A stretch of 64,000 bases of DNA from Phytophthora colocasiae. Taxonomy: Eukaryota; Oomycota; Peronosporomycetes; Peronosporales; Peronosporaceae. This document shows, piece after piece, positions 51,966-62,191 of the stretch; the first letter of the stretch is position 1, and each line of letters opens with the position of its first letter. The translations under genes and the position numbers were made by a program. Location of the stretch: the NCBI GenBank assembly GCA_018806915.1, contig JAGKQI010000097.1, positions 744,001 through 808,000 on the forward strand, in the 5' to 3' direction. The notes below the pieces were generated by a model that was not told the origin of the DNA, ran no database searches, and saw nothing but the letters and a program-made list of their open reading frames with translations.

Positions 51966-52960
51966 ATGGACGAACAGGTTGTTCCTTTCGTCCAGGTGAA
52001 TGCATTCACACATGAATTGTTTCAAGGCAACCCGGCAGTGGTGGTTTTATTGCAACCAGAAGCTTTTCATCGTCAAGGAGCGTCTGAATGGATGCAAAAA
52101 GTCGCTCACGAGAAAAATTTAAACGCTACGGCGTTCGTAACACCACGAGAGAGAGCTGAAGGTGATTCAGTGTACGATATCAAGTGGTTTTCGCCGCTTG
52201 TTGAGCTAACAATGTGCGGTCATGGCACGTTATCGTCTGCTGTTGCTCTACTGGACTGTGATCAAGTGCTTCCTACCCAAACGATCCGCTTTTACAACCG
52301 GTAAGTAATTTTTCTCTGTTGTTCGCTACAATATGAGCTCAATTCGATCTAGAACGAATGTATTAGTGTGCCGATATGAAGTAGCTCTAGATCAGCGCGT
52401 TCGAGTCGTTCTAGACTTCCCAGTTAAACCGATCAGCAAACTTCCGCCTGGTACTTCACGTGAAGTAGTCGCTACTGCTCTAGGGGTTTCTGCTTACTGG
52501 AATTCTGGACATTCAATTAGCGTTAAATGACGTGATTGTCCGTGTGGACAAGGAAACATTCTCGGCACTGAAGCCAGACTTCAACCGTCTGTCAAAGATC
52601 GACACTGGGTGAGATTTCTTGCAGATTTTTTTTTATTGATTTTCATGAATTTACTTCGATTTCATTGACTGTAGCAGGTTTGCAGTAACGACTGAAGCTC
52701 TATCTGACGTTGGAGACTTCCAGAGCCGCTTTTTCGCGCCACGGATTGGGATTAATGAAGATCCTGTCACTGGTAGCGCTCACTGTGGACTTGGACCTTA
52801 CTGGAGTTCCATTCTAAGCAAGAAGACGCTTGTCGGATACCAATCGACTCCAACTCGTGGAGGTTTTATCGAAATGCATCTGAACGAAGAATACCCAGAC
52901 CGTGTACAGCTCAAATGCGAAGGTGTCGTCGTTGGTCGTGGAATACTGACGGTCTTGTAG
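51966..52960 (+). pseudogene. PhzF-family isomerase/epimerase, frameshifted
   Basis: The exons are 51966-52300, 52353-52608 and 52678-52960, all GT-AG. Exon 1 encodes VVPFVQVNAFTHELFQGNPA, VAHEKNLNATAFV and CGHGTLSSA, the PhzF N-terminal domain with its catalytic-region Glu. Exon 3 encodes APRIGINEDPVTGSAHCGL, the hallmark C-terminal motif. One extra T near 52494 (in TGCTTACTGG; the two other copies read TGCTACTGG) shifts exon 2, ending at 52530. This is the only copy with exon 1. As written it cannot make a full PhzF protein. Confidence 0.82.
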
Positions 52961-52981
52961 CAACTCAAATCACTTGAACTT

Positions 52982-54118
52982 TCAGAAAATCTCTTCGAAT
53001 TCAAACGCGAACTCAAACGCGAACTCGTCGTTCTTCAATGCGTCGTCCAGTATCAGACTCTCCATCATGTGTTCAATCTCTAAATCGTCATCGACTCCCG
53101 CTGCTATCGAGAGTTTGATGAATTCTCTCATCGTTTCTTCAGTAGTAACTCCAAACTGCATTGGACTTAAGCGGATACAGCTCTGAACAAGTGTCTCCAT
53201 TTCCATTCCTTCCTTTGGAGTGTGGATAATACACCACCCTGTCTCATCCAAACTGACACCTGGGAAATACTCTCTTGCATCGGATAGACACCTCCATACA
53301 ACCACCGTTCGAGAACTTTCCACATATCGTTGTGCTACTTGATATGCACGCATAGTACCAAAACCCTGAAACGGAATCGAATACTGAAACGCGATGGAGT
53401 TCCCCGTATCTCTCCATACACTTCGATCCTGCTGACGATGAGGAGCTGCCGCTAGTTTCCACACTGCGTCACAAGTCACTTGAAAGGTAAACGGAACTGT
53501 CCCCACCCACTTTTTCTCGAAATACTCAGTCTCTCCATCCATTCTTTTTGTTGGCTCTCCGTCAAAAACCTTGCCAAAACTCGGGTTTAACCCAACAAAA
53601 CTGGAGATTTCTTCGTGCTTCCCGTACAAAACGGACAAGCTACCGAGGTAGGCGTCGTAGAACATTGAATTCTCCACATCGAGAGAGGGTACCGTGTCAA
53701 ACTTGATCTCACATCGTAGTGTTCTTCTTAGAGCTTGCTCCAGGTCTTGAATCACAGCTTTTTGGCAGGTTATTGCCGATAGAAGGAGCTCTTGCTGATA
53801 CTCGGACTCCAATCGCTTATCGCATTGCCGCAGTGCAATCGCTTTTAACGCGCCAAGTAGAACTTCATCAGTACGTCCGTTGTTGTCTTCAACTTGACAC
53901 TTGCGCTTTTTTAATTGCAACAGCCTCCGACTTAATTCAACCACTTGACGCTGTAAAAATGCCGCTTCTTCCTTCCTACGTTTACGGTACGTACTGTTGC
54001 GCTGTGTAGGTGTCAACTTCTTTCTCTTTCCATTCGATTTCAACTGTGAGGTACCAGGAGAGGTCACTATACACGTGAGCTCTTCACCTTGGTAGAGAAA
54101 CGACTCGGTTGTCTCCAT
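52982..54118 (-). CDS. bZIP-like protein with START-like C-terminal region (copy 1)
   Basis: ATG 54118 (METTESFLYQGEELTC) gives 378 residues. TPTQRNSTYRKRRKEEAAFL is a bZIP-like basic region, continued by a heptad leucine pattern (RQVVELSRRLLQLKK). A long helical and beta region follows (GTVPFTFQVTCDAVWKLAAA, VVVWRCLSDA, GWCIIHTPKEG), matching the common oomycete bZIP/START-like protein layout. The C-terminus has an (AFEFEF)-type repeat that is 4 residues longer than in copy 2. Convergent with the PhzF gene, stops 21 bp apart. Confidence 0.75.
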   Translation of the reverse strand: METTESFLYQGEELTCIVTSPGTSQLKSNGKRKKLTPTQRNSTYRKRRKEEAAFLQRQVVELSRRLLQLKKRKCQVEDNNGRTDEVLLGALKAIALRQCDKRLESEYQQELLLSAITCQKAVIQDLEQALRRTLRCEIKFDTVPSLDVENSMFYDAYLGSLSVLYGKHEEISSFVGLNPSFGKVFDGEPTKRMDGETEYFEKKWVGTVPFTFQVTCDAVWKLAAAPHRQQDRSVWRDTGNSIAFQYSIPFQGFGTMRAYQVAQRYVESSRTVVVWRCLSDAREYFPGVSLDETGWCIIHTPKEGMEMETLVQSCIRLSPMQFGVTTEETMREFIKLSIAAGVDDDLEIEHMMESLILDDALKNDEFAFEFAFEFEEIF

Positions 54119-54136
54119 TGATATGCTGGAGAAAAC

Positions 54137-54455
54137 TGAAACTGATGACGAGAATTGTGATGATGACACAGTTGTAGTGTCACTCGTGGTTTTCTAAGCC
54201 GATTACGAAGGAATTGATGATGGCACGGTCAAACAGGATACAGGTAGTAACATTAGCGAACATCTTGTACTATCCACATTAGTAGTACTACATGTAAACA
54301 CGTGAGCTCTGAAACTGATGACGAGATTGTGAGTTGTCACTCGTGGCTTTCTAAGCCGATTACGAAGGAATTGATCATGATCATGGCACGGTCAAACAGA
54401 GTAAGCCACAATAGTCACATTAGCGGTACATGTACAGTACTATCCACATTAGTAC
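54137..54455. repeat. Imperfect direct repeat (54137-54289, 54310-54455)
   Basis: Two ~150-bp segments share GAAACTGATGACGAGA, CACTCGTGG, TTTCTAAGCCGATTACGAAG, GGCACGGTCAAACAG and ACTATCCACATTAGTA. They lie between the divergent bZIP-like and GH17 genes and are copied in unit 2 (58858-59010, 59031-59176). Possibly a duplicated shared promoter segment. A small frame at 54302-54496 is not considered a gene. Confidence 0.7.
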
Positions 54456-54537
54456 TCTTACGAACAGCGAAGTACATCCTAGCGATCGACACTTGACCTC
54501 CTCCATAGGATTCGAATCCCTCGAGCGCCACCCAAAA

Positions 54538-54558
54538 GCTCACTTCACTCCGACTTTT
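54538..54558 (+). promoter_or_regulatory. Inr-like core promoter of GH17 copy 1
   Basis: GCTCACTTCACTCC followed by GACTTTT resembles the oomycete GCTCATTYYNCAWTTT consensus with a C for T. It lies 48 bp before ATG 54607 and is identical in copy 2. Confidence 0.5.
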
Positions 54559-54606
54559 ACCTTGTGAGCACAAGACCCCCCACTACTTCCAGTATCGATA
54601 TCACCA

Positions 54607-55470
54607 ATGGTTTCTTCACTTCCGTTAGTCTTCGCGCTAGTCTCCACATTCATCGCCAGTGTGGCTGAAGCGAGACAGCTTTCAACCGGTGTCTGCTACG
54701 CTCCATGGCACCACCCGTACATCAATTGGGACATCCTCGCCAAGGATATGGCACAAGTGGCTCAGCACTTCTCCAGTATCCGCACGTACGAAGCCCGTTT
54801 CAGTGGTGTCAATGTCGTCGATATGGCTGCTGCAGCAAACCTCCGCGTTGCAATTGGCGTGCAACTGGGTAATCCACAGCAGATTGACGCGGAAATCCAA
54901 GCGGTTTGTGACGGCTACGGCAGAAATGCTTGGGCCGTGGAAGCAGTTTACGTCGGTAACGAGAATCTGCAGAACAATGGCTTCGGCACGTACTCGGCTG
55001 AGCAACTTGCAGGTTATATCCGTCGAGTGAAGAGCTGCGTGGGCAACACACCGGTCGGTTCGGTTCAACGTATCAACGAGTGGCTGGGTGCCCCCGGAGC
55101 GTGGACCCTCGCGAATGCCTGCGATGTTATCGGTGTCAACATTTACCCTTTCTTCACGCCTGGGTCGCAGTCTTCATTGAAGAAACTGGAAGCTCAATGG
55201 GACCAAATGGTGACCAAGTTTGGCCCTAACAAGCTGCATCTAACTGAGACCGGATACCCGTATGCTGGTGAGGCGTATGCTGGTAATGTGCCATCGATTG
55301 GCGCAATGACGCAGTACTTCTGGGACTACGTGTACGGCTTTGCTGGTGGCAAGGGCCAGTCATACTGGTTCATGATGTATGATACGACTGTGAGTTACTC
55401 CGGCAAAAACTACGAAAAGCACTTTGGCCTATTTGGAACGGATAAGGCGCAACACATTAGCCTCCCGTAA
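54607..55470 (+). CDS. GH17 family endo-1,3-beta-glucanase (copy 1)
   Basis: 287 residues in one exon. The signal peptide ([20 protein letters not shown]) is likely cut near residue 22. The mature protein starts with [10 protein letters not shown] and shows the GH17 (beta/alpha)8 landmarks: [17 protein letters not shown] (acid/base Glu 119), GVNIYPFF and [11 protein letters not shown] (nucleophile Glu 214), plus the end motif HFGLFGTD. Secreted GH17 enzymes cleave beta-1,3-glucans, the main oomycete wall polymer and plant callose. A 21-bp Inr-like motif precedes it. Copy 2 differs by one residue (Thr203 to Ala). Confidence 0.93.
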   Translation: MVSSLPLVFALVSTFIASVAEARQLSTGVCYAPWHHPYINWDILAKDMAQVAQHFSSIRTYEARFSGVNVVDMAAAANLRVAIGVQLGNPQQIDAEIQAVCDGYGRNAWAVEAVYVGNENLQNNGFGTYSAEQLAGYIRRVKSCVGNTPVGSVQRINEWLGAPGAWTLANACDVIGVNIYPFFTPGSQSSLKKLEAQWDQMVTKFGPNKLHLTETGYPYAGEAYAGNVPSIGAMTQYFWDYVYGFAGGKGQSYWFMMYDTTVSYSGKNYEKHFGLFGTDKAQHISLP

Positions 55471-55505
55471 ACTCGCGTTAAAGCAAAAGTAAAAGTTTGC
55501 AAACG

Positions 55506-55698
55506 TTATTGTAAGTGCTCTCTAACACCTGGTAAGCTAATGTGCTGCGATTTATCCGTACCAAATAGTCCAAAGTGCAACTCATAGTCCTGGCCTGAGT
55601 AGCTCACAGTCGGATCGTACATCATGAACCAGCACGACTGGGTCTTACCAGGGCACCAACCGTACACGTAGTCATAGAAGAACTGCGTCATAGCACCA
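55506..55698 (-). pseudogene. Inverted GH17 3'-end remnant (unit 1)
   Basis: The minus strand encodes GAMTQFFYDYVYG, QSCWFMMYDPTVSYSGQDYE and [16 protein letters not shown], homologous to the last ~65 residues of the GH17 gene but diverged. It sits tail-to-tail with the intact gene, 35 bp from its stop. No start or catalytic residues remain. It marks an older inverted duplication that predates the tandem one. Confidence 0.85.
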
Positions 55699-55791
55699 GT
55701 GGTAGTAATGAGCACCTCGAATCGAGTTGCTAACGCAGTCCGACGTTGCGGACGACGGCCCCGTCCATTTTCCGCTATTGAATTTGAAGTA

Positions 55792-56822
55792 CCGAATAAT
55801 ACTTCTCCGATCCGACAACTTGTCCGATCCGACACCTCGCCTTTGGCCAATCAAACAGAGCCATTTTCAAAGTTGGCCTATAGCCTGCAACTACTTGTCC
55901 GATCCGACAGTCCCGCAGCCAACACAGAACGGACACTCATTCCAACTGTTTACTGACCATTTTCCGCAAATCACTTCTTCGATTGGTTGAATATTATTTA
56001 TAATAGCTGTAAACTTTGCTTTGCCGATTCTATTGGATAAAACAGAATTTTGTAATGAACAAAGGATAGTGATGATGCTGTACACCGATCGACAGAATGC
56101 AAACACCACTTTCCCGCAGGTGCAAAGTCTGTTCGGCGCGTGTAGACTGGTTATGTGAGAGCGAATTAATATCGATTTTGGTAAAAGATAGAGAGCAGCT
56201 GTATTTTGCACTAAAAATTGCACTAGTGACGGTTTAATGGATTCCCAGGCTGAAATGGCACGCTTTATCGTAGCCAAGCGCTCTCCTTCGCCGTCGTAGC
56301 AGTAGCTGTTGCTCTTGCGTAGCTTTGCGTTGGCTTAGCCCCTCTATAGCTTAAAAGGACACGTCGTTTTTCTTGTATTGTGTAGTGCATGCGGCGTTGT
56401 TTGGCTGGCGCGTACACCTCGTCAAGGAGGCCTGTGTGTGGCAACCTCCTTTGCTTCCTGCAATACTGTCGCGGGTGGTGGGGGCTGCGAGGACTCCTCG
56501 TCCGCTTCCTCCATTTTATCGAGTGGCTGGTGGAGACCTCCGTTTTATCGAGTGGCTGGTGGAGTTTTATTTTAGCGATTGAACGCTGCATCGGGCAATT
56601 TGATTGGTTGATAACAAAATGTGCACACAATTTGATAACACAGGCGCCCTTTTTATATGGACGCTGCATTCTGTCGATCAGTGTAGATAGGATGCTGTCG
56701 GAGCTCAACTTGACAGAGTAGGCGGCTTAACGGCTATGCACGGCAGATTGAACTTTGAACACGTCTTTGCATTTTGAACCTCACCTGCAGGTCGGGTGTC
56801 GGATCGGAGAAGTATTATTCGG
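55792..56822. mobile_element. TA-flanked MITE (unit 1), with a nested MITE
   Basis: Termini CCGAATAATACTTCTCC and the exact inverted counterpart GGAGAAGTATTATTCGG (about 26 bp perfect) are each next to TA. No transposase gene. The unit-2 copy (60513-60941) is 429 bp; the difference is the nested 56083-56683 element. Confidence 0.75.
56083..56683. mobile_element. Nested Tc1/mariner-type MITE with empty site in unit 2
   Basis: 601 bp with termini CACCGATCGACAGAATGC and GCATTCTGTCGATCAGTG (one mismatch), flanked by TA on both sides. Unit 2 shows the uninterrupted site GCTGTAGATAAGATG at about 60800. The minus strand around 56265-56390 encodes MHYTIQEKRRVLLSYRG, resembling the N-terminal helix-turn-helix of a mariner-like transposase, so this may be an internally deleted derivative. 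Confidence 0.82.
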
Positions 56823-57086
56823 TAGCTTCGTCAGTCATCTCGCTGAGCTGTAGCCGATGTTAAAGCTGAGGTATCAAAAATCGTCGAGCTGCTTATGGCT
56901 CCAGATCGGCCAGCAAAAGCAAAAGCACGAGCAGACTCGTTGACCACGGGGAGTCTGAGGCTCAGCATAATCTATCTCAGAAGGTAACAATTCGGAGACA
57001 CCACCGGTACCCAAACGATCCGCTTTTACAACCGGTAAGTAATTTTTCTCTGTTGTTCGCTGCAATATGAGCTCAATTCGATCTAG
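56823..57086. other. Junction of tandem units 1 and 2
   Basis: The unit boundary falls at 57008, where PhzF exon-1 sequence abruptly begins. No gene start is seen that could replace the missing exon 1, although ATG 57067 in the former intron opens the exon-2 frame. Confidence 0.5.
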
Positions 57087-57692
57087 AACGAACGTATTAG
57101 TGTGCCGATATGAAGTAGCTCTAGATCAGCGCGTTCGAGTCGTTCTAGACTTCCCAGTTAAACCGATCAGCAAACTTCCGCCTGGTACTTCACGTGAAGT
57201 AGTCGCTACTGCTCTAGGGGTTTCTGCTACTGGAATTCTGGACATTCAATTAGCGTTAAATGACGTGATTGTCCGTGTGGACAAGGAAACATTCTCGGCA
57301 CTGAAGCCAGACTTCAACCGTCTGTCAAAGATCGACACTGGGTGAGATTTCTTGCAGATTTTTTTTATTGATTTTCATGAATTTACTTCGATTTCATTGA
57401 CTGTAGCAGGTTTGCAGTAACGACTGAAGCTCTATTTGACGTTGGAGACTTCCAGAGCCGATTTTTCGCGCCACGGATTGGGATTAATGAAGATCCTGTC
57501 ACTGGTAGCGCTCACTGTGGACTTGGACCTTACTGGAGTTCCATTCTAAGCAAGAAGACGCTTGTCGGATACCAATCGACTCCAACTCGTGGAGGTTTTA
57601 TCGAAATGCATCTGAACGAAGAATACCCAGACCGTGTACAGCTCAAATGCGAAGGTGTCGTCGTTGGTCGTGGAATACTGACGGTCTTGTAG
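57087..57692 (+). pseudogene. PhzF exons 2-3, copy 2 (lacks exon 1)
   Basis: Exons 57087-57341 and 57410-57692 are intact in frame, including INEDPVTGSAHCG, but the N-terminal exon is absent. A truncated product could start at ATG 57067 (MSSIRSRTNVLV...). It lacks the first PhzF domain half and its catalytic Glu, so activity is unlikely. Confidence 0.8.
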
Positions 57693-57713
57693 CAACTCGA
57701 ATCACTTGAACCT

Positions 57714-58839
57714 TCAGAAAATCTCTTCGAATTCAAACTCGAACTCGTCGTTCTTCAATGCGTCGTCCAGTATCAGACTCTCCATCATGTGTTCAATCTC
57801 TAAATCGTCATCGACTCCCGCTGCTATCGAGAGTTTGATGAATTCTCTCATCGTTTCTTCAGTAGTAACTCCAAACTGCATTGGACTTAAGCGGATACAG
57901 CTCTGAACAAGTGTCTCCATTTCCATTCCTTCCTTTGGAGTGTGGATAATACACCACCCTGTCTCATCCAAACTGACACCTGGGAAATACTCTCTTGCAT
58001 CGGATAGACACCTCCATACAACCACCGTTCGAGAACTTTCCACATATCGTTGTGCTACTTGATATGCACGCATAGTACCAAAACCCTGAAACGGAATCGA
58101 ATACTGAAACGCGATGGAGTTCCCCGTATCTCTCCATACACTTCGATCCTGCTGACGATGAGGAGCTGCCGCTAGTTTCCACACTGCGTCACAAGTCACT
58201 TGAAAGGTAAACGGAACTGTCCCCACCCACTTTTTCTCGAAATACTCAGTATCTCCATCCATTCTTTTTGTTGGCTCTCCGTCAAAAACCTTGCCAAAAC
58301 TCGGGTTTAACCCAACAAAACTGGAGATTTCTTCGTGCTTCCCGTACAAAACGGACAAGCTACCGAGGTAGGCGTCGTAGAACATTGAATTCTCCACATC
58401 GAGAGAGAGGTACCGTGTCAAACTTGATCTCACATCGTAGTGTTCTTCTTAGAGCTTGCTCCAGGTCTTGAATCACAGCTTTTTGGCAGGTTATTGCCGA
58501 TAGAAGGAGCTCTTGCTGATACTCGGACTCCAATCGCTTATCGCATTGCCGCAGTGCAATCGCTTTTAACGCGCCAAGTAGAACTTCATCAGTACGTCCG
58601 TTGTTGTCTTCAACTTGACACTTGCGCTTTTTTAGTTGCAACAGCCTCCGACTTAATTCAACCACTTGACGCTGTAAAAATGCCGCTTCTTCCTTCCTAC
58701 GTTTACGGTACGTACTGTTGCGCTGTGTAGGTGTCAACTTCTTTCTCTTTCCATTCGATTTCAACTGTGAGGTACCAGGAGAGGTCACTATACACGTGAG
58801 CTCTTCACCTTGGTAGAGAAACGACTCGGTTGTCTCCAT
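57714..58839 (-). pseudogene. bZIP-like/START-like gene, copy 2, frameshifted
   Basis: Copy of 52982-54118. The region after the leucine pattern is disturbed by a one-base change in a GAGAGAGAGG run (about 58401-58410; copy 1 reads GAGAGAGGG). This ends the bZIP part at ...FDTVPLSRCG and leaves the START-like part in another frame. The acidic/Phe repeat at the C-terminus is 12 bp shorter. Confidence 0.78.
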
Positions 58840-59258
58840 TGATATGCTGGAGAAAACTGAAACTGATGACGAGAATTGTGATGATGACACAGTTGTAGTG
58901 TCACTCGTGGTTTTCTAAGCCGATTACGAAGGAATTGATGATGGCACGGTCAAACAGGATACAGGTAGTAACATTAGCGAACATCTTGTACTATCCACAT
59001 TAGTAGTACTACATGTAAACACGTGAGCTCTGAAACTGATGACGAGATTGTGAGTTGTCACTCGTGGCTTTCTAAGCCGATTACGAAGGAATTGATCATG
59101 ATCATGGCACGGTCAAACAGAGTAAGCCACAATAGTCACATTAGCGGTACATGTACAGTACTATCCACATTAGTACTCTTACGAACAGCGAAGTACATCC
59201 TAGCGATCGACACTTGACCTCCTCCATAGGATTCGAATCCCTCGAGCGCCACCCAAAA

Positions 59259-59279
59259 GCTCACTTCACTCCGACTTTT
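59259..59279 (+). promoter_or_regulatory. Inr-like core promoter of GH17 copy 2
   Basis: Identical to 54538-54558, 48 bp before ATG 59328. Confidence 0.5.
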
Positions 59280-59327
59280 ACCTTGTGAGCACAAGACCCC
59301 CCACTACTTCCAGTATCGATATCACCA

Positions 59328-60191
59328 ATGGTTTCTTCACTTCCGTTAGTCTTCGCGCTAGTCTCCACATTCATCGCCAGTGTGGCTGAAGCGAGACAGC
59401 TTTCAACCGGTGTCTGCTACGCTCCATGGCACCACCCGTACATCAATTGGGACATCCTCGCCAAGGATATGGCACAAGTGGCTCAGCACTTCTCCAGTAT
59501 CCGCACGTACGAAGCCCGTTTCAGTGGTGTCAATGTCGTCGATATGGCCGCTGCAGCAAACCTCCGCGTTGCAATTGGCGTGCAACTGGGCAATCCACAG
59601 CAGATTGACGCGGAAATCCAAGCGGTTTGTGACGGCTACGGCAGAAATGCTTGGGCCGTGGAAGCAGTTTACGTCGGTAACGAGAATCTGCAGAACAATG
59701 GCTTCGGCACGTACTCGGCTGAGCAACTTGCAGGTTATATCCGTCGAGTGAAGAGCTGCGTGGGCAACACACCGGTCGGTTCGGTTCAACGTATCAACGA
59801 GTGGCTGGGTGCCCCCGGAGCGTGGACCCTCGCGAATGCCTGCGATGTTATCGGTGTCAACATTTACCCTTTCTTCACGCCTGGGTCGCAGTCTTCATTG
59901 AAGAAACTGGAAGCTCAATGGGACCAAATGGTGGCCAAGTTTGGCCCTAACAAGCTGCATCTAACTGAGACCGGATACCCGTATGCTGGTGAGGCGTATG
60001 CTGGTAATGTGCCATCGATTGGCGCAATGACGCAGTACTTCTGGGACTACGTGTACGGCTTTGCTGGTGGCAAGGGCCAGTCATACTGGTTCATGATGTA
60101 TGATACGACTGTGAGTTACTCCGGCAAAAACTACGAAAAGCACTTTGGCCTATTTGGAACGGATAAGGCGCAACACATTAGCCTCCCGTAA
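59328..60191 (+). CDS. GH17 family endo-1,3-beta-glucanase (copy 2)
   Basis: 287 residues, identical to copy 1 except Ala for Thr at position 203. Signal peptide, VGNEN and LTETGYP catalytic motifs are intact. Upstream sequence, including the Inr-like motif and the 150-bp direct repeats, is also duplicated, so both copies should be regulated alike. It is the one gene of the unit that stays intact in both complete units. Confidence 0.93.
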   Translation: MVSSLPLVFALVSTFIASVAEARQLSTGVCYAPWHHPYINWDILAKDMAQVAQHFSSIRTYEARFSGVNVVDMAAAANLRVAIGVQLGNPQQIDAEIQAVCDGYGRNAWAVEAVYVGNENLQNNGFGTYSAEQLAGYIRRVKSCVGNTPVGSVQRINEWLGAPGAWTLANACDVIGVNIYPFFTPGSQSSLKKLEAQWDQMVAKFGPNKLHLTETGYPYAGEAYAGNVPSIGAMTQYFWDYVYGFAGGKGQSYWFMMYDTTVSYSGKNYEKHFGLFGTDKAQHISLP

Positions 60192-60226
60192 ACTCGCGTT
60201 AAAGCAAAAGTAAAAGTTTGCAAACG

Positions 60227-60419
60227 TTATTGTAAGTGCTCTCTAACACCTGGTAAGCTAATGTGCTGCGATTTATCCGTACCAAATAGTCCAAAGTGCA
60301 ACTCATAGTCCTGGCCTGAGTAGCTCACAGTCGGATCGTACATCATGAACCAGCACGACTGGGTCTTACCAGGGCACCAACCGTACACGTAGTCATAGAA
60401 GAACTGCGTCATAGCACCA
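60227..60419 (-). pseudogene. Inverted GH17 3'-end remnant (unit 2)
   Basis: Same remnant as 55506-55698, apparently without differences. Confidence 0.85.
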
Positions 60420-60512
60420 GTGGTAGTAATGAGCACCTCGAATCGAGTTGCTAACGCAGTCCGACGTTGCGGACGACGGCCCCGTCCATTTTCCGCTATT
60501 GAATTTGAAGTA

Positions 60513-60941
60513 CCGAATAATACTTCTCCGATCCGACAACTTGTCCGATCCGACACCTCGCCTTTGGCCAATCAAAACAGAGCCATTTTCAAAGTTGGCC
60601 TATAGCCTGCAACTACTTGTCCGATCCGACAGTCCCGCAGCCAACACAGAACGGACACTCATTCCAACTGTTTACTGACCATTTTCCGCAAATCACTTCT
60701 TCGATTGGTCGAATATTATTTATAATAGCTGTAAACTTTGCTTTGCCGATTCTATTGGATAAAACAGAATTTTGTAATGAACAAAGGATAGTGATGATGC
60801 TGTAGATAAGATGCTGTCGGAGCTCAACTTGACAGAGTAGGCGGCTTAACGGCTATGTACGGCAGATTGAACTATGAACACGTCTTTGCATTTTGAACCT
60901 CACCTGCAGGTCGGGTGTCGGATCGGAGAAGTATTATTCGG
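60513..60941. mobile_element. TA-flanked MITE (unit 2)
   Basis: 429 bp, same 26-bp inverted ends and TA flanks as 55792-56822 but lacking the nested element. It preserves that element's empty insertion site. Confidence 0.75.
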
Positions 60942-61126
60942 TAGCTTCGTCAGTCATCTCGCTGAGCTGTAGCCGATGTTAAAGCTGAGGTATCAAAAAT
61001 CGTCGAGCTGCTTATGGCTCCAGATCGGCCAGCAAAAGCAAAAGCACGAGCAGACTCGTTGACCACGGGGACTCTGAGTCTCAGCATAATCTATCTCAGA
61101 AGGTAACAATTCGGAGACACCACCGG

Positions 61127-61830
61127 TACCCAAACGACCCGCTTTTACAACCGGTAAGTAATTTTTCTCTGTTGTTCGCTGCAATATGAGCTCAATTCGA
61201 TCTAGAACGAACGTATTAGTGTGCCGATATGAAGTAGCTCTAGATCAGCGCGTTCGAGTCGTTCTAGACTTCCCAGTTAAACCGATCAGCAAACTTCCGC
61301 CTGGTACTTCACGTGAAGTAGTCGCTACTGCTCTAGGGGTTTCTGCTACTGGAATTCTGGACATTCAATTAGCGTTAAATGACGTGATTGTCCGTGTGGA
61401 CAAGGAAACATTCTCGGCACTGAAGCCAGACTTCAACCGTCTGTCAAAGATCGACACTGGGTGAGATTTCTTGCAGATTTTTTTTATTGATTTTCATGAA
61501 TTTACTTCGATTTCATTGACTGTAGCAGGTTTGCAGTAACGACTGAAGCTCTATTTGACGTTGGAGACTTCCAGAGCCGATTTTTCGCGCCACGGATTGG
61601 GATTAATGAAGATCCTGTCACTGGTAGCGCTCACTGTGGACTTGGACCTTACTGGAGTTCCATTCTAAGCAAGAAGACGCTTGTCGGATACCAATCGACT
61701 CCAACTCGTGGAGGTTTTATCGAAATGCATCTGAACGAAGAATACCCAGACCGTGTACAGCTCAAATGCGAAGGTGTCGTCGTTGGTCGTGGAATACTGA
61801 CGGTCTTGTAGCAACTCGAATCACTTGAAC
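61127..61830. repeat. Truncated tandem unit 3
   Basis: Begins like units 1 and 2 and stops at 61830, 19 bp after the PhzF stop, where the LTR-like sequence TGTCACGAG starts. Whether the duplication ended here or the element cut it off is not visible. Confidence 0.85.
61206..61811 (+). pseudogene. PhzF exons 2-3, copy 3 (lacks exon 1)
   Basis: Exons 61206-61460 and 61529-61811, nearly identical to copy 2 and in frame. The first exon is missing, as in copy 2. Confidence 0.8.
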
Positions 61831-62173
61831 TGTCACGAGATTATTCAAGAACCTCGTGAGCTAAGGAAGTCAAAGTGTTGCAAGAAACAACTTGTAGCAT
61901 GTCAACAAGGCTCGAGCAACGGCAATAATCAGAGTGTATGTCAGGAATGCATGTTAACGGAAAATAGCGGCTAGTGCTAGAGAATGAGCGAGCACGCTCA
62001 TTCTGGAATCTAAAGAATAAAGTCGACTACTGCTCTGGCCAAGCAGACGTGGGCTTCAACCCAGGTGACCTCGAGAGGAAATCTCGGGCACTACAAAACT
62101 GAATTAAGACTTTCTCTGTACAAGTGCTACCAAACTATCTTCTAGCTCACAAGTGAGCGAGAAGATTGCGACA
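61831..62173 (+). repeat. Putative 5' LTR
   Basis: 343 bp from TGTCACGAG to TTGCGACA, with matching TGTC...GACA ends. The boundary is inferred from the end of unit-3 homology and the start of gag at 62192. The second LTR is outside the window. Confidence 0.5.
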
Positions 62174-62191
62174 TAGTAGAACTTGGTAACG

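Larger units (their letters stand above)
52274..57007. repeat. Tandem repeat unit 1 (4.73 kb)
   Basis: Starts inside PhzF exon 1 at TACCCAAACG, which recurs at 57008 and 61127. It holds PhzF exons 2-3, the bZIP-like gene, the GH17 gene, the inverted GH17 remnant and a MITE pair. It differs from unit 2 mainly by a 603-bp MITE insertion and a 12-bp in-frame repeat in the bZIP-like gene. Confidence 0.9.
57008..61126. repeat. Tandem repeat unit 2 (4.12 kb)
   Basis: Same gene order and nearly the same sequence as unit 1, without the nested MITE. A third, truncated unit follows. Confidence 0.9.

Noticed and set aside
54302..54496. 64-codon frame, repeated at 59023-59217
   Set aside because: Lies in the duplicated promoter segment; conserved only because the whole unit is duplicated.
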